Assembly: GCA_014338405.1 (NCBI GenBank)
Contig: JTDE01001490.1
Coordinates: 61,420 to 125,419, forward strand
Direction: 5' to 3'
DNA length: 64,000 nt
From: Paragonimus skrjabini miyazakii
Taxonomy: Eukaryota > Platyhelminthes > Trematoda > Plagiorchiida > Troglotrematidae
Shown here: piece after piece, positions 1 to 12,300 of the stretch
Layout of the letters: each line of letters opens with the position of its first letter
How positions within the stretch are numbered: position 1 is the first letter of the stretch
Translations under genes and position numbers: made by a program
Notes under the pieces: generated by a model
What the model saw: only the letters and a program-made list of their open reading frames with translations
What the model was told of the DNA's origin: nothing
Database searches by the model: none

Positions 1-29
1 CCAACCTGGAGGACCAGGAGACTGGTTTG

Positions 30-795
30 TCAGACCTCTACCTATTGACCTGCCTGGCATGAGTGACTCTATCGGTGTGGTGGCCACACCGTCCAGTTTA
101 GCCCAATATGTCATCGAGATGCGCAAGCCGTCACACCACGTCAAGGTCCAGTCTCGTTGTGACAGTTCCTGAGAACCCCCTCGCAAGGAAGGCAGTTCCA
201 GATCATGCTATGGGCAACCGCAGGTAGGGCAGCTTCTAAGTCTAAAAGGATCACGGCCGCCGGCTGTCCATGGGAGTATCGATGCTCTAGGATCCGTCGC
301 AAAGTAAAACTAACCAATGCACCCTTGACCGAATCAAAATCCTGCCTGTTCACGTATCTGACTTTCTCTGGGCTTAGTGGGCCGACGTAAAATAAGTCCA
401 ACGACTAATTTGGACGCAACAGACTCTATACCAATGCCTTCGTATTTGTGACATAGACCTCGGGACTTTGATAAGCACCAATCACGAGGTACCTCTTCAG
501 TCTCCCAAACCGTCTGAGGAAGTTTTGTAAGTTCTAACGTCAACTTGAAAAGAGAAACAGAGAGGTGATCCGGTCCAAGAGCTTAATTTCGCCTGAATAA
601 CTTACGCTCCAGGGCCATTTCTGCTTCCGTCTGAGGGCCGTCTGGAGCGCAATAACTGATCATTCGGATCCCGTCGTCTATATGGTCTGGTTTAGGCCAG
701 CTGTACTGTTCCTCAAAATGTTTAGTCCAACTGTCAAGTCGGCGCGATTGGCTAGTGACAGGTGAACCATGTTTTTTTACAAATGTTCTCATTTA
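30..795 (-). pseudogene. RTE-like LINE reverse transcriptase relic
   Basis: Three overlapping minus-strand reading-frame pieces together follow the order of a LINE reverse transcriptase. Around 700-600 is a linker resembling the segment before the RT domain (SRRLDSWTKHFEEQYSWP). Around 507-385 come WETEEVPRDWCLS and SVASKLVVGLILRR. Around 310-225 come FTLRRILEHR and AAVILLDLEAAL, the degenerate equivalent of the catalytic aspartate block LDLKAAFDSVDR, in which the expected FD pair is lost. The frame changes at least twice and stops interrupt it, so it cannot make an enzyme. Established knowledge: this motif order and wording is typical of RTE-type LINEs common in flatworms; clade assignment is by eye. 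The element runs towards, and possibly past, the window start. Confidence 0.75.
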
Positions 796-799
796 CACC

Positions 800-1356
800 G
801 TTGGAGTGTACGCCGATCTAATGAATATACAATGCCTTTCTGATTTGCGTCGACAGACTTTTACCGACGTATTAAGCCTGACTGCGCACAAACGACTGTT
901 CAGTGGTATCCAGTGGAGTTAATATTGTGCTGCTGTGGAACGCAGTACGATTCTCACTCCAGCTTGCCGATGAGATTCGGCTTCGGTGTCACCAGAGACT
1001 CTAAGAGAGAGGCGCCTGAATTGACAGTTATCTGGAGGTGAGCTCATGTGAATAACGATGCTAGAATAGTAAATTCGCATCTCTGATATACAAGTCACAT
1101 CGAGCTCCAGACTTGAGAGAGTGTTTACCAGAGCAGCTTGCTGACCACCTTGTCGGAGAGCGCAGATAGTTTTTTTTTGTTCATTATCATCACATTTGTA
1201 TTATTTAGATTTTCGCCGTTGAAATGAACTATTTTCTCCGTTCATACGCCTGTTGTTTCTCATTGTTTTATCTTAATTTTTTTCACGTTATCTATTTTGA
1301 ACGCACGCTTACTTTCAAACTGTTGAAGTCCAACACTTGTTGATTTTTTTTGGATG

Positions 1357-1399
<43 letters not shown>

Positions 1400-3525
1400 A
1401 AGAATTCACCACTTGGAGCGTTTCTCTACTTGGTTTGAATACAAATACAGCACATTGCTGTAGTCGTTCATTTTACTCACTTCGTTCCACATTCACTAGT
1501 TAGTGTACTAGGATGTTCTTTAACTGTTACCTCCTATTTCACTTCGATTTCACAGGTATTTTATGATCTGGTTCGGCAAATCAATAGTAAAACGCCTGGT
1601 CCAAAAACGAAAACGAAACCTAGGTCTAGATGCTGCGTCGTATGATCTCTACTTTATTCACATGCCAAAGTGTTGCGCCGTGGAGTCTTCCTTATTCTTG
1701 TACCCCACTGGGTGATGCATCACACCCAAACGACCTTGCAGTTCTAATCCAATGATATACAACTGTTTGCTCTTTCCCCCTTGTCACCGTTGTGTTCGCT
1801 TTTCGTTGATCTTAATCATTTCTTGACTCTCTGACCAATTGATTTATGTTGTTATCTCGTTTACAATGTAGTTTTTTGCTATCCGATCTACGTGTTCATT
1901 TCGTGCCTTCAGCTATCCAAACAGTTTATTATCCGGCAACAAAAATTGATTATCCCACTGTATTTTCTCGTGAATTCTGCTTGATATCAGCTGCTGCTTG
2001 TTAAACGTTTCTTATGTCCATACATGAAGGACCGTGTACTTTGGTAATTGGTTTTAGTCGCCGCATGAGTTAATTTCCATGAGAAATCCTTCGTCCACTT
2101 TCATTTCAACTGCCCATTGTCTGCATCATTCGCGCCCGTTTTTGTTTTTCACGAACTATTCTACTTTACATTATTACCCTGCCGTTTTACTGGTTTCATG
2201 ATCAATTTTTTCAAAGAGCAACGCGTTTTAAACACTACGTTTGCCAGCCTAACTTAGTCCTGATGGTGTTAATCTGGTGCACAAATGGGTTTACGTCTGC
2301 GTGACGGACGGACGGTTGGGTGACCTACTACTATTCATAACGGCAAAATCGTATTCGAGTTGGGATGTTCTATTAAAGTGAACCCTGTATGCCACGGTAC
2401 ATGCATGCGCCGTAGAAGCGATTACACAGCATAGAGGGACTCAACTGGTTTACCATCAAACGTGGCTCAGTCAGATTTGCGCACTTTGTCTTAGGTCACA
2501 TTATACTAACACATCGTCTTTCATACCCTTGATTCATGTGTTGAACATGTGGCTGTCTTACAATTCAATCTAGGAGGTAATAAGGATTATCACTATGTAT
2601 AAATTGTACTTATGATTCGCTTCCGTTGTCTGCGTATTATGTCATTTACACGAAGCCTGTCAATGTCGCGCTCGAGTTGCGGAGTTGACATCGCAGCCTG
2701 TAACCTGCTGTCCGCTAATCGTGTCCGCACTTAATTTGTACCTAGTTTAAGTGTTTTTTATGTAGAACGACTGTAAATGTTCGATTTCGCTCGTTTATTA
2801 TAATGGTTTGCTAAATATTATAGCCGTCATCGGATGCAGCCTACCATTGGTTAACGCTGGTATTTAATTGATACACGCCATGAAAAAGGAGTTAATACCA
2901 AACCCTGGTTTTCGAGAGTTACAAGAAAATGCAATAGGGCTTAATACTCGAGGACCATACTTGTGAACCCGGATTCAACGTCGAGGTGCCTACACCTTAT
3001 AGATGAACGTGAGTTGCAGGTGAGAGCAAGCTGACATCTGCGATTATTATCACCCCTCAATTGGTATGGTTAGGTGGTGCACCTGGTCTCTTTAATAGGA
3101 CAACCCAACCTTCAGCTTAATGTAGAAATTCGGTCCAGCCACCTATATATTCGCTTTTCTTACCTATGGTCTTTTGCAAGGGCATAACATTTTTATTTCG
3201 AGATTTTTGATTTGCTGGTACCGATTGACTGTACAGATACCTCATCTCTATTAAATTCTTTCACTGTATCTCTTGGCTGTGTGGAAGTATGCTGTCATAT
3301 ACAAACGCTGCATTGTCTAATACAGCTTTGTGTTTAGTGGTATGGTCGAGTATTGTTCAATTTATTACTTTTTCCACCAATATTTTCCATCTGAAGCCAA
3401 CATTGTTGTATAGTAGTTCGAAATACGCGGATGCATTTATCTCAAACCCTGAGCTAGTTTCTACGCGGTAGCAAAAGCACAGCGAGTGAACCAATGAAAT
3501 TATAATTTTGCCAGAACTATGTACA
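800..3525. other. AT-rich intergenic stretch, no gene recognised
   Basis: Many T-rich tracts and stop codons in all frames. The only structured item is the AT dinucleotide run listed separately. Short open frames here, for example 3289-3471, show no domain, motif or splice context. Confidence 0.6.
1358..1392. repeat. (AT)n microsatellite
   Basis: An uninterrupted alternating AT tract of about 35 bases, read directly from the sequence. Confidence 0.95.
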
Positions 3526-3539
3526 ATCTAATTAATTAT

Positions 3540-4340
3540 AAGGTTAAACAGCAGCAGCATAAAGTCCACTAATGATTTACAATCACAACACCCGCTGCCG
3601 TTTAGATGGGCGTCAGGATCGTTGTGGTGAAGGCTTCGCCTCTTTCTCAGACGCTCGGAAGTTCTTGTCTGCACCGGCTCAATTGGTGGCACCTCAAACG
3701 GAATGTCTATTATCATCCCGCATATCTTCAGCTTTGGGTAACTTGTGTGCAATTTTACCAACATATCTGCGGTGCACAGAACCATCTCCTAAATCGAGTA
3801 TTTCGCACATGCGAGATCCATACGAGTACCTTCCTCCGGAAAGTCGCGGTTGGTTGCCTTGGTGAAATGTTTTAGTTAAATCCAGACCATATACGTTGTA
3901 TGGATAGTTTAGCTGAACTTTTCTCCACTGTCACACAAGCGGTATTCCTGTGTTGCATCGAAAAAGCATCTGCATTTTTGCCAAGCTCAGTAAATGTGGA
4001 TGCACGAAAAGATGTTATGACACTTTTCAGAGCTCGCCTAAAGTTCTCAGCTGCTTGAGTTACTTGAGGATGCCTGGGTGCAGCAGTCCAATACACCCAA
4101 CCAATCAGTCAACTTTTGTGCGGAAAAATGATTGTACAGAGAACTCCCTTTCTCCACAATTTTCCTAAATGCATTGATTGTAAAATCAGCACTATGTAGT
4201 CATGAAACACATTCCATGATTAAGGTAAAATATGTGTTCTAAACTGGACCACAATAATCCACTTGTACGCGCCACCAAACCCCGCACGAAATCAGCCATA
4301 AAACCCACCTGAGTGACTTGGAATGACCAAGTTGATCAGG
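3540..4340 (-). pseudogene. Ty3/gypsy integrase relic with C-terminal pol tail
   Basis: Read on the minus strand, the fragment starts near 4340 with a WWRVQVDYCGPV string, equivalent to the first catalytic aspartate segment (H-x-D-x-x-GP) of retroviral-type integrases. It is followed by FTINAFRKIVEK. At about 4095-3950 comes WTAAPRHPQVTQAAENFRR, the decayed form of the PRHPQSNGQAE block that carries the catalytic glutamate, then ALKSVITSF and MQHRNTACVTVEKSSA, matching the region after it. A basic tail with VQTRTSERLRKRR near 3690-3650 fits the end of a gypsy pol protein. Several frameshifts and stops break it; no LTRs were seen around it. It differs in sequence from the complete gypsy element at 41.3-46.1 kb, so it is a different family. 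Confidence 0.75.
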
Positions 4341-4410
4341 GTCCAAATTGCTTGAAATTATTAAAAGAAATTACTGATGAGTAGTCGAGGATTTGGTTAA
4401 TTTCAAGTTG

Positions 4411-4630
4411 AACATCACCCACAATTGATCGCAGCTGTCGCATTCCCATAGACTGCAGTCGGCCCCTTTCGAACAGAGGAAGCACTATATTCGAGTTTCG
4501 CTCTCATTAGAGCTCGTCAGTAGTGCATATCATCGTCACTGCCGGGACTTGAACCACGGACACGCTGTTCATGAGACAACCGTGTTTACCACTGCGCCAA
4601 TGACCTCACGTTAGGCACGACCGAATTATC
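4411..4630 (-). repeat. tRNA-derived SINE, family S1, copy 1
   Basis: On the minus strand the head near 4630-4535 reads like a tRNA: an A-box-like TTGGCGCAGTGG and a B-box-like GGTTCAAGTCCC. It is followed by a body with GACGAGCTCTAATGAGAGCG and a tail ending GTGGGTGATGTT. The same head, body and tail recur at 19.3, 25.1, 25.4, 26.3, 52.8, 56.0 and 56.2 kb, which identifies it as a dispersed family. It lies directly beside the 3' end of the Penelope-like element that begins at 4649, in the same orientation. Confidence 0.8.
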
Positions 4631-4648
4631 ATAAAAGAAACGTAATAG

Positions 4649-7186
4649 CTACAACAGTCCTGTCATTAAAAAATGAAATATCGCCGAGAGTAGTTGGAAG
4701 CCCCTCTCCACGTGTATAAAGCTCCGGGAGATTTTGTTTTGTAGATGCATTCGATCCTTTACACATAATCGAAATGACAAGATGAGGTTTTTCGTAACGG
4801 AAGTGAGATTCAGGGTTTGCACGGACTGTTTTTGGGCACACAAACAAGGGTTGTAGAGTCTGATGGCAATTGCCTCGACCGTGGATAACAGTCGCAATCT
4901 GACAGCTCTGGAATGGGTTTGACGGACCTTGTAGATGACTCGAAAGACTTCATCCGGCTCAATTTGATGACCAGTGTCAATTAGAAGAGAACCGATTGCA
5001 CTGAAAATGGGCCTTATCGAACCGCTGCGAAGCCATTTTGGGAGGTGTTCACGAATCCTTTCTGATAGCCGCCTTGTGGTTCTCCCAACGTAACCTACTT
5101 GACAACAACAGGTGAGAGAATAAACACAAAAAGACGAAGAAAACCTAGGCAAGCTATCTTTGAGGTGTGGCACCAGTACCGGGCAGATATTGAACGATAC
5201 GATGACTCGTGCTGCATGATACGCACTGTCGACTGCATTACATACTCGGCGGATAATAATTTCACTGGTAGTTTCTCCCTTGTATGATAGGGTGATAAAA
5301 ACAGGTTTTTTATCCACCGTCTGAACACTCATGCGTTGCTTTTAGTTGCATGTTCCTGTCCAGGATACCCATTTTGACTTAGCACATCTCGAATGTGCTG
5401 CAGTACAGCCGATAAGGTATCGGACATTCATATCCTTTTGGCTCTGCTTGTTAAACAGCAAACCAAATTCCGCTTATCCTTCCGTGGAACAAAGCGGAAG
5501 AAATGCGTGTACTGGCCAGTCCACGTTTTTTTCCTATGAACTGTTCTTTGAACTGACCCATCCATTCTACGGAGCATGGCAACATCTAGAAATGATAGTT
5601 GGTGATTCATCTCTAATTCGATAGTGAATGTGATGTTGGGATGCGCTCGATTAAAGTCAGCTGGTAGAGACTGTGTATTATCTTTGTCATTTATCAAACA
5701 AAATATATCGTATACGTAGCGTCTATAGAGACAGCAGTTATCGATGACATGACGTAGTTAGTTAATTTCTAGTTTGGCCATGAATATGTCTGCGAGGAAC
5801 GGACCCAACGGAGAGCCCATTGCTGCGTCATCACATTGTCTATAGAACTATTCATTGAATTGAAACTGGACGTTTGAGGTGAAGAATAATAGTAGCTCTT
5901 TTAGTTTAGCGATGGGAATGCCGACGTTGAGTTTTCTGTTTTCAATGTAAGCGCATAGGTAATCGATAGTTTCTCCTAACGGCACGTTTGTGAATAACGG
6001 TGTTACGTCTGAGGAAACTAGTTTTTGATTCTTGATATTCAATGAATCACCCGCGTCGACGAAGTCGAAAGTATCTTTTAAACTGAATGGGGTCAGTTAC
6101 GATTTGACTGGTTCCAGTAGCATGATACGGAGAATTGTACATGTCGAAAATCGGTCTAAAGGGCACTCCATTTTTGTGCACTTTAGGGAGGCCATAGAGG
6201 TGTGGAATAACCGTCCCCGTTGGTCTGATGCGCTCAAACGTGCGTGCATCAATCAAATCTGATTGTTTCATGTCACGGAGTAATTTGGATAGTTTCTTCT
6301 CTATAGCTACTGTCTTATCCTTATCGTTTTCCGCTTTAGTAAACTTTGATCTGTCGGACAATATAGATGACATTTTCTCAATATAATCTACCTTATCTAA
6401 TAGGACAACACCGGATCCTTTATCTGGCCTCGTCAATAAAACGCTCGTATTAGTTCGTAGCTCTTTTACGGCGTCTAAATGTTCCCGCTCTAATAGACCG
6501 CAATTTGGTACCTTGCTATTTGCATATTTATAGCATGCATTCACCAGAGTAGGTTTGCAGTGTTCCGCGTTAAATTCTAAGGATGGAACGAGTTCACCTA
6601 GTTGTTGGTGCAGGTTTTCAAACTGGACTTCAGAGTCTAGTCGGTTACATTTAGATCTCGGATAGTAAAATTTGGGTCCTAGCGACAACACTTCTAACAT
6701 AGTACGACTCAAAATGACGGACGAATAATTGTGAACGTACCGTTCTGAATCGTTGGGAAACTGTGCTTGTGCTTTGACGGGGTTCAATCCATTAGTCAAC
6801 TTGGTTCTGTTCTTTTCCACTCGCCGTTGTATTTCTGACTGCAAATACTGCCGAAACACGTTCATCTCCTCTACCGGGAGTGATTCGACAGCACCCAAAC
6901 GTTGAGACTGATTACGGGTTAGTTCACCGACCTTTGCTAAACACGAGTCTCTTTCGTTCCTGGCATGACGCTGGAGGGACTTGGCAGTGGGTTGTATGTT
7001 ACAACGACGTAGAGTATTCCATTAAAACTTCGGAGACTGTTTTCTACTAATACACTCATTGAGAAGTCGTACAACAACGTTTGCTTCTCCGATCCTGATG
7101 CCAAACTTCACGAACTCGTCAAGTTGTTTCACCAGATTTGGGTCTTTCGATTGTTTCAATCGTTCCCAGATTCCCATAGAATTCAT
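4649..7186 (-). pseudogene. Penelope-like element: RT plus GIY-YIG endonuclease, inactivated
   Basis: One long minus-strand open region starts at an ATG at 7186 (MNSMGIWERLKQ), has an in-frame stop at 7024-7022, and continues in the same frame to about 6047. RT landmarks follow in order: TRPDKGSGVVLLDKVDYI, PHLYGLPKVHKNGVPFRPI, then FTNVPLGETIDYLCAYI and, near 5815, AAMGSPLGPFLADIFM. The catalytic box at 5718-5701 reads YVYDIF where the family has Y-x-D-D, so one metal-binding aspartate is lost. The C-terminal domain (about 5200-4800) reads VYSLTC...VGYVGRTTRRLSERIREHLPKWL, a GIY-YIG nuclease signature, and ends with an EAIAIRLYNP-CLC tail. RT joined to GIY-YIG is diagnostic of Penelope-like retroelements. 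Stops and frameshifts make it dead. A TATATAAA string lies at 7268-7261 on the minus strand, about 75 bases before the ATG; whether it acted as a promoter is unknown. Confidence 0.9.
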
Positions 7187-7268
7187 AAGAAGTCAGTTAT
7201 GCGAACAGCTGTTTTCGGTAATTCTCATCGGGCTTTTACAATTACGTAGGGTACATGCGTTTTATATA

Positions 7269-9435
7269 TGGAAAATTAGAGCAATTCAAATAGGTCATTA
7301 GAAGTCAGATTCGCTTGGTTGAGTGGCATTAGTTAAACTAACATACAATCTGAATTTTTGGTTTGCGCGCAGTAATTATGTCTGTGGAAATGGTTAACAT
7401 GTATATAAGTAAACAATCGATCTTGAGTGTCATAAGGGTATGTTGACGGAGCAATGCTCCACTATGAGGTCGTGGCTGTTGAGGATTTGGTGGATGATTT
7501 ATTGGGGTCACAAATAAACTTCAATGTTTCGTGATGAATAATTTTAGACTGCGAACCCAAGGGGGTATTTGTAAAAACTAGTCACAGCCCTGTAAACAAC
7601 TTGCGCTTCTGTTCAAGTTTAAGCATAACCACGTCCTGCCGACCCAAGAAATTCAGAAATACAAAAAGCAAATGTCTGTCACGTGTCTATGCTTGTAGGA
7701 TACGCATATGCATTAGCAGTGGATGGGAGCCTAGTGAAAAATGGTCGTAGAGTAACCATTTTGTCGAGAAAGTTCGGCAAGTGACGTGATATAGCCTCAT
7801 GAAGATCAGTTCATACACATTTTTTCTGAGAAAGTAGTCAGAAAAAGTGGTTCCACTTTTTGTGCAGGATTAGAAACACTGAGGTAAATCCGCGAGGAAA
7901 CGCAACTCAACAGCATTGGAGTGGCAACACTCGGCAGAAACGGAAATCTCTGGGAATCAGGTCGGAAACCGGCGTCATCAATCGAGAAAGAAGGGCGGTG
8001 TGTTGTAAAAATACGTTTTTCAGATGTAACGCATTGATATTACGATATAACAACATCAGTAATTAATTAATAGGTGATATTACAGTTTAATATGTATTCT
8101 TGTTTATTCCTCATTGCATGTTCATATTTACTGCATATTTATTATTGATTTATTTACATATTTATTTGATCTGTTTATTTGGATCTCTTGACTGCCTGTG
8201 TAATTTCGTCTGCAGTTCACACCGAATTTTGAAAAAAAAATTCAGATTTGCGAGCTAATTGTGTCACTTACCTCCGACTCATCAGATCGGTACGGCTGTT
8301 AGGTACATTGACTGGAAATATGTAGGAACCCATTCTGTCTCAACCTCCTATATGACGCTATAGATTTATAAGGTAAGATGGCATATGAGTAACCGAGTGG
8401 GAGTTAAAGTATAAAAGTAACATTAAATGTTGACCTGTTTCAACTTTATTCGGCCATAAATAATAGCGAACGAGAAGTATTTTTGAAAAAAAGCGCAATG
8501 TTCCGCCACTGACGACGTTGGTTGCAATGTCAAGGAAACCTGATGGTGACTAACGGCTAAAACGGACAAGCTACACAATAACTTCGGAAGAACAGCACGT
8601 GCCAGTAGGGTTTTTCCATCCATAGACAACTTTCGACAGATTGTCATTTGTTACTTAGAGGAAAGACAGTGACAGTTGTAGACTATCGATGTATGCATAC
8701 CCAAACGGGCTTTGTGATCAGTGGGTTTAATTCGGTTGGTTGAACAAAAATGGAAAATACCTCCTGACGAGTAAGGAAACTACTTTTTTCATGCCTAATC
8801 ATTTTAGTAAGTCACTTAATCACTATGTGAACAATGAAAGGTTCTGTTAAATATTTCATACCATACAATGCAAATTTCACTGGCCAAAAATCCTATTTGA
8901 ATACGGAAGCTACGATCGGGGTTGAGTGATGTACATCTGGATCTAGTCACGGATTTAATCCGAACTATATTCGTTTTGTGCAGAGCAATTAGTGTTTCGC
9001 TTGGCTTGCTGACTATTAAACATCTGAGAGACTTCGGAGGCATCTGTATACAACGAAGAATAAATAAAACCTATCTCAGTCAGCTTCGACTTAATCAGTA
9101 TTCCCCAAATAACCTTTCAAATGCGGCCACATGACCAGTTATATGAATCAAACGCGTCCTTCCCGCCGATGTTTTTGGCATGATGTTCCTCACCAGAGTA
9201 ATTGTTCTGTGTGATTCTGAATTGTTTTTGCATCATTTATTTTACCAGATTTGGGTTATAACGTCAGAAGAAACTAGAGACTCACATACATTGACGGTCG
9301 AACGAACAACGATGTAATGAACGATAACAAAGCCACGTTTTCCACCTCAAAACAAGCTTCGTAGATAGGTCGCCAATTTAGGTTGTCTAATCACCTCAAC
9401 ATATCCTGCATAATCGTTTTCACGAAAGCAGAAGG
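7269..9435. other. No gene recognised
   Basis: Short open frames (for example 7860-8066 plus, 8423-8647 minus, 8922-9134 plus) have no recognisable motif, splice signals or partners. An AT-rich patch with repeated TTTATT-like words lies at about 8090-8190. Confidence 0.55.
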
Positions 9436-9439
9436 AAGA

Positions 9440-9535
9440 CAGGTTGCGATTTGTTACAATATAGTTTGCTCTCACCAGTCACAAACGCAAAGCATGCAAG
9501 TTATATACATCATACAAATAATGACAAACTGACCA
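9440..9535 (-). repeat. Terminal-type repeat beside Penelope relic, inverted copy
   Basis: The reverse complement contains TTTGCGTTTGTGACTGGTGA with an upstream TTTGTATGATGTATATAA. The block at 11450-11545 reads TTTGTATTAGGTATATAA and TTTACGTTTGCGACTGGTAG in the plus direction. The two therefore form an imperfect inverted pair around the Penelope relic at 9662-10845. Penelope-like elements are known to carry direct or inverted terminal repeats (pseudo-LTRs); applying that here is an inference. Confidence 0.6.
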
Positions 9536-9661
9536 GACGCGTCCATAGACATCAAGTATTATGTAATCAGGTGCATACAAAGGCGCCCGATAAGTTCGGT
9601 CAAGCATCGCTTTGCAAAAAGTCAATAACTTCGGATTTCGATTGCACGGCATTATCATGAG

Positions 9662-10845
9662 TTAGTTTACTGTGTCAGTTTGGTGACCTATTATCATCAG
9701 TTGTCTAGCAATCGGTGACGTTGGATTTCCAGCAGCCATTACACCAATTTGAGACTGGTGTATCACCAGTTGTTTAATCCATTTCAGGATGTGTTCAGCC
9801 ACTCGTGATGACTGTCGATCTGTTCTGCCTATGTAAAGGTGGCTGAAACTACAAGCTAACTGGTAAATAAAATGGGAGACAGAACAGTTTGACAAACTGC
9901 GTTCGCGATTTTGGAGAACTGTTCCTCCGGTGTTTTGAACTAAGCGCAACTGACTAAGCCCGTGTTAGAGGAGACTTTAGTATGTGCAAGATATCTTCCA
10001 CCAGTTGATCATCTCTGAATGGCGAAAACAGGAGTATATCCTTTTTCTGAGCCATAAGTATGGGTACAATCCTCATATTAATCTTATTATGTGCCATAAT
10101 GAATTTTTCAGGATATCTGTTTATTGGAACAGGTTTCCTTAGTATTTCCTCTACTGTCTGTTATTTATCAAGGGTACAAATACGCCTGGCTCTATGAAAG
10201 TGTTTTGACAAAACCATATTTGTATGTAATTGAAGAAAGGCTGAAAAACTGAAAGTATTGATCATCGCATGTTGGTTTATGATGAACTGGACGTTTTAAC
10301 TTGTCATCCGCATGTCCAATAATGAATACTTCCAAGAAAGCCAAATTATTGTTCGATTCAACTTCCTGAGGTAAACATAGTATAGGTTCAATATTATTAA
10401 GGAGGACGAAAAACAACTCAGAGTGGACATAAGTAAAAATAAAGATATCATCAATATACCATTTGTATAACAACGATTTGGCTATATTATCCGAGACTTG
10501 CTGCTCAATCATTCCTAAGATATCTGCTAGTGTATGGAGTAACGAACTAAACATAGTAACTTCGTCTGTCTGGTTGTATGCAAGTCCATCAAAACCGAAG
10601 CTACTGCTTCTGTGCACATCAAAATAAGTTATTTATGGTGTTCAAATCACAGTTCTGAGTGGAGTTAAAATTACATGAAAATTCAACTGTCTCAGGAAGG
10701 GGAACATTCGTAAAAGGAAATAACTATCCATGGAATAGATTACTTGGGTACTCACCAAAGTGCGTTCTAAGGTTTCTGCTGATTCAAAAAGGTGATTCAA
10801 GCAACGCGGTAATGAAACTTCACGGATAGGATCAAAAGTGTCCAC
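9662..10845 (-). pseudogene. Second Penelope-like element relic: RT core with intact YIDD, and GIY-YIG
   Basis: Minus strand. The piece near 10845-10642 contains a decayed SMDSYFLLRMFPFLR block in the place of SFDVTSLFTNVPL. The piece at 10617-10192 has the catalytic box KWYIDDIFIF, with both aspartates kept, then NNNLAFLEVFI and VHHKPTCDDQYFQFFSLS, the Penelope equivalent of VHRKPT-TGQY. The piece at 9949-9662 has FIYQLACSFSHLYIGRTDRQSS, a GIY-YIG nuclease core, then VAEHILKWIKQL and IARQLMIIGHQTD. The pieces are in different frames, so the element is broken, though each piece is long for neutral decay. It is clearly a different lineage from the 4.6-7.2 kb copy. Confidence 0.85.
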
Positions 10846-11449
10846 TAGCCCATGAGCAACCTTACAGCAAACAGAATTGCTTATGCACAGGGTCGAGCGT
10901 GGAGGTACACCATCCTTGGGAAAATTTGGAGCTCCTCATAATCGGCGTGTTTCGGTATCAGTTGGTTTCAATCACCTATACTGTATTTCAGATATGTGTC
11001 CATGTGACGACTATAACCGAATTCGTTTTACAACTTGTTTTCCAGAAATATATCGTTTTCAGCTGTTCGGCCCACTTTGAACTTTCCCTGGTTCACAAAA
11101 ATGATGTTCTTTCCCCCCAATATACTCCTCTCTGGTCACAGTGACAACACCGCAGCCGTTATTCGGTTCTAGAGATACCAAGTGTTGGGTGTTTCTCAGT
11201 TCTTTTATGATCCGATAGTGTTTCTGTCTTAAACTGATTAGAAGGGTCCATCAATTTTGCACGGAACCAGCCTGTTTAATCAAAAGATTTAGACGATTCT
11301 TCTTTCACCTGATCGTGTACATATTCAAACTGAAATTGTGTATTCAGTTTAATGACATTCTTGGCTAGTATTCAGAAGTCCAATCCAGATGAGCCTATAT
11401 GAAGTGAGTAGGCAAAAGATTGTGCAAATGTTTGAAACGATTACCAGGA
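10846..11449. other. Probable decayed Penelope sequence
   Basis: Lies where the N-terminal RT part of the 9.7-10.8 kb element should be, bounded by the repeat at 11450. Open frames 10877-11080 and 10899-11144 on the plus strand show no motif. I could not assign residues to the RT. Confidence 0.3.
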
Positions 11450-11545
11450 AATAAATTGTTTGTCCGTATTTGTATTAGGTATATAAGTTGCAAGTTTTAC
11501 GTTTGCGACTGGTAGGAGTGAACGAAATGTTAACATACCACAACA
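11450..11545 (+). repeat. Terminal-type repeat beside Penelope relics
   Basis: Partner of the inverted block at 9440-9535 and a direct partner of 12225-12300. All share a GTTTGCGACTG-like core followed about 25 bases later by GTTAACAT. It sits between two Penelope relics. Confidence 0.6.
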
Positions 11546-11749
11546 TAATCGATTATTTAGTAGCAACCACACAGACAACGCTGCTACTATGCATTGTTTC
11601 ACCGTTTGTGTCCAAAGGGTACTGAGGCAGTCAGCGTTAATTCCGTACATTCGAAAATGTTTCTCCTAACTCTTATTTTACGTGGACAACTGAATCGGTG
11701 ACAAGAAAACAACAGCATGTTAACATTTCGAATTATTCTGTGGGCCGCA

Positions 11750-12205
11750 CACTAACACTCAACAGAATACATAAAAATGGCATACAACAACAACAACGGC
11801 TGAACAGAGTCAAAGTGGGATTGTAAAGGTCACTACCAAGAGAAGTGGACAACACAAATCGACGAACCCTGGGCAGAAAATGCATATTGGTTTCGCACGA
11901 CCAAAACAACTTCATTGGTGACGGAAATGTTAGTTTTGCATGCCGATGCGAAACAACGAACAGAATGATTACGATGAGACTAAGATCCGTCTCCAGTGTG
12001 TGCTGGGCGACTGTTGGCATCAGGATTCTCGTACGATTTTGACTATCTGTCTGCGTACCAAACTGAATAAAACATTTTTAAGCAGTGTTGCGTAATTCGT
12101 TGGGGCGGGCACCCATTCACTCTGCAGGTATGTGTCATCACAACCACAAGTGAACCGATGAACAGCATGTGAGGCAGAATGGCTAGGTTTGTCTTGTCCA
12201 GCGTT
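11750..12205 (-). pseudogene. Third Penelope-like relic: GIY-YIG domain only
   Basis: Minus-strand pieces read HAVHRFTCGCDDTYL (start of a GIY-YIG core with the tyrosine-glycine part damaged). After a frame change comes PTVAQHTLETD, matching the S-x-A-R-H-L-x-E-T-G-H block of Penelope endonucleases, and then FPSPMKLFWSCETNMHFL, in the position of the R-x-x-E-A-x-x-I-R-x-x-K-P-x-L block. No RT core was seen with it. It lies just outside the repeat at 11450, in the same orientation as the other two Penelope copies. Confidence 0.6.
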
Positions 12206-12224
12206 TCCATAACTAACACTCAAC

Positions 12225-12300
12225 AAAATGCGCTGGCATATTTTGTGTTTGCGACTGATGAGAGTAAATGAAGTGTTAACATATCGCTTTATATGTCTTC
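12225..12300 (+). repeat. Third copy of Penelope-associated repeat
   Basis: Contains GTGTTTGCGACTGATGAGAG followed by GTGTTAACATATCG, closely matching 11450-11545 in the same direction. Confidence 0.55.

Noticed and set aside
11845..12042. Plus-strand open frame in the third Penelope relic
   Set aside because: It is the opposite-strand shadow of the minus-strand GIY-YIG relic.
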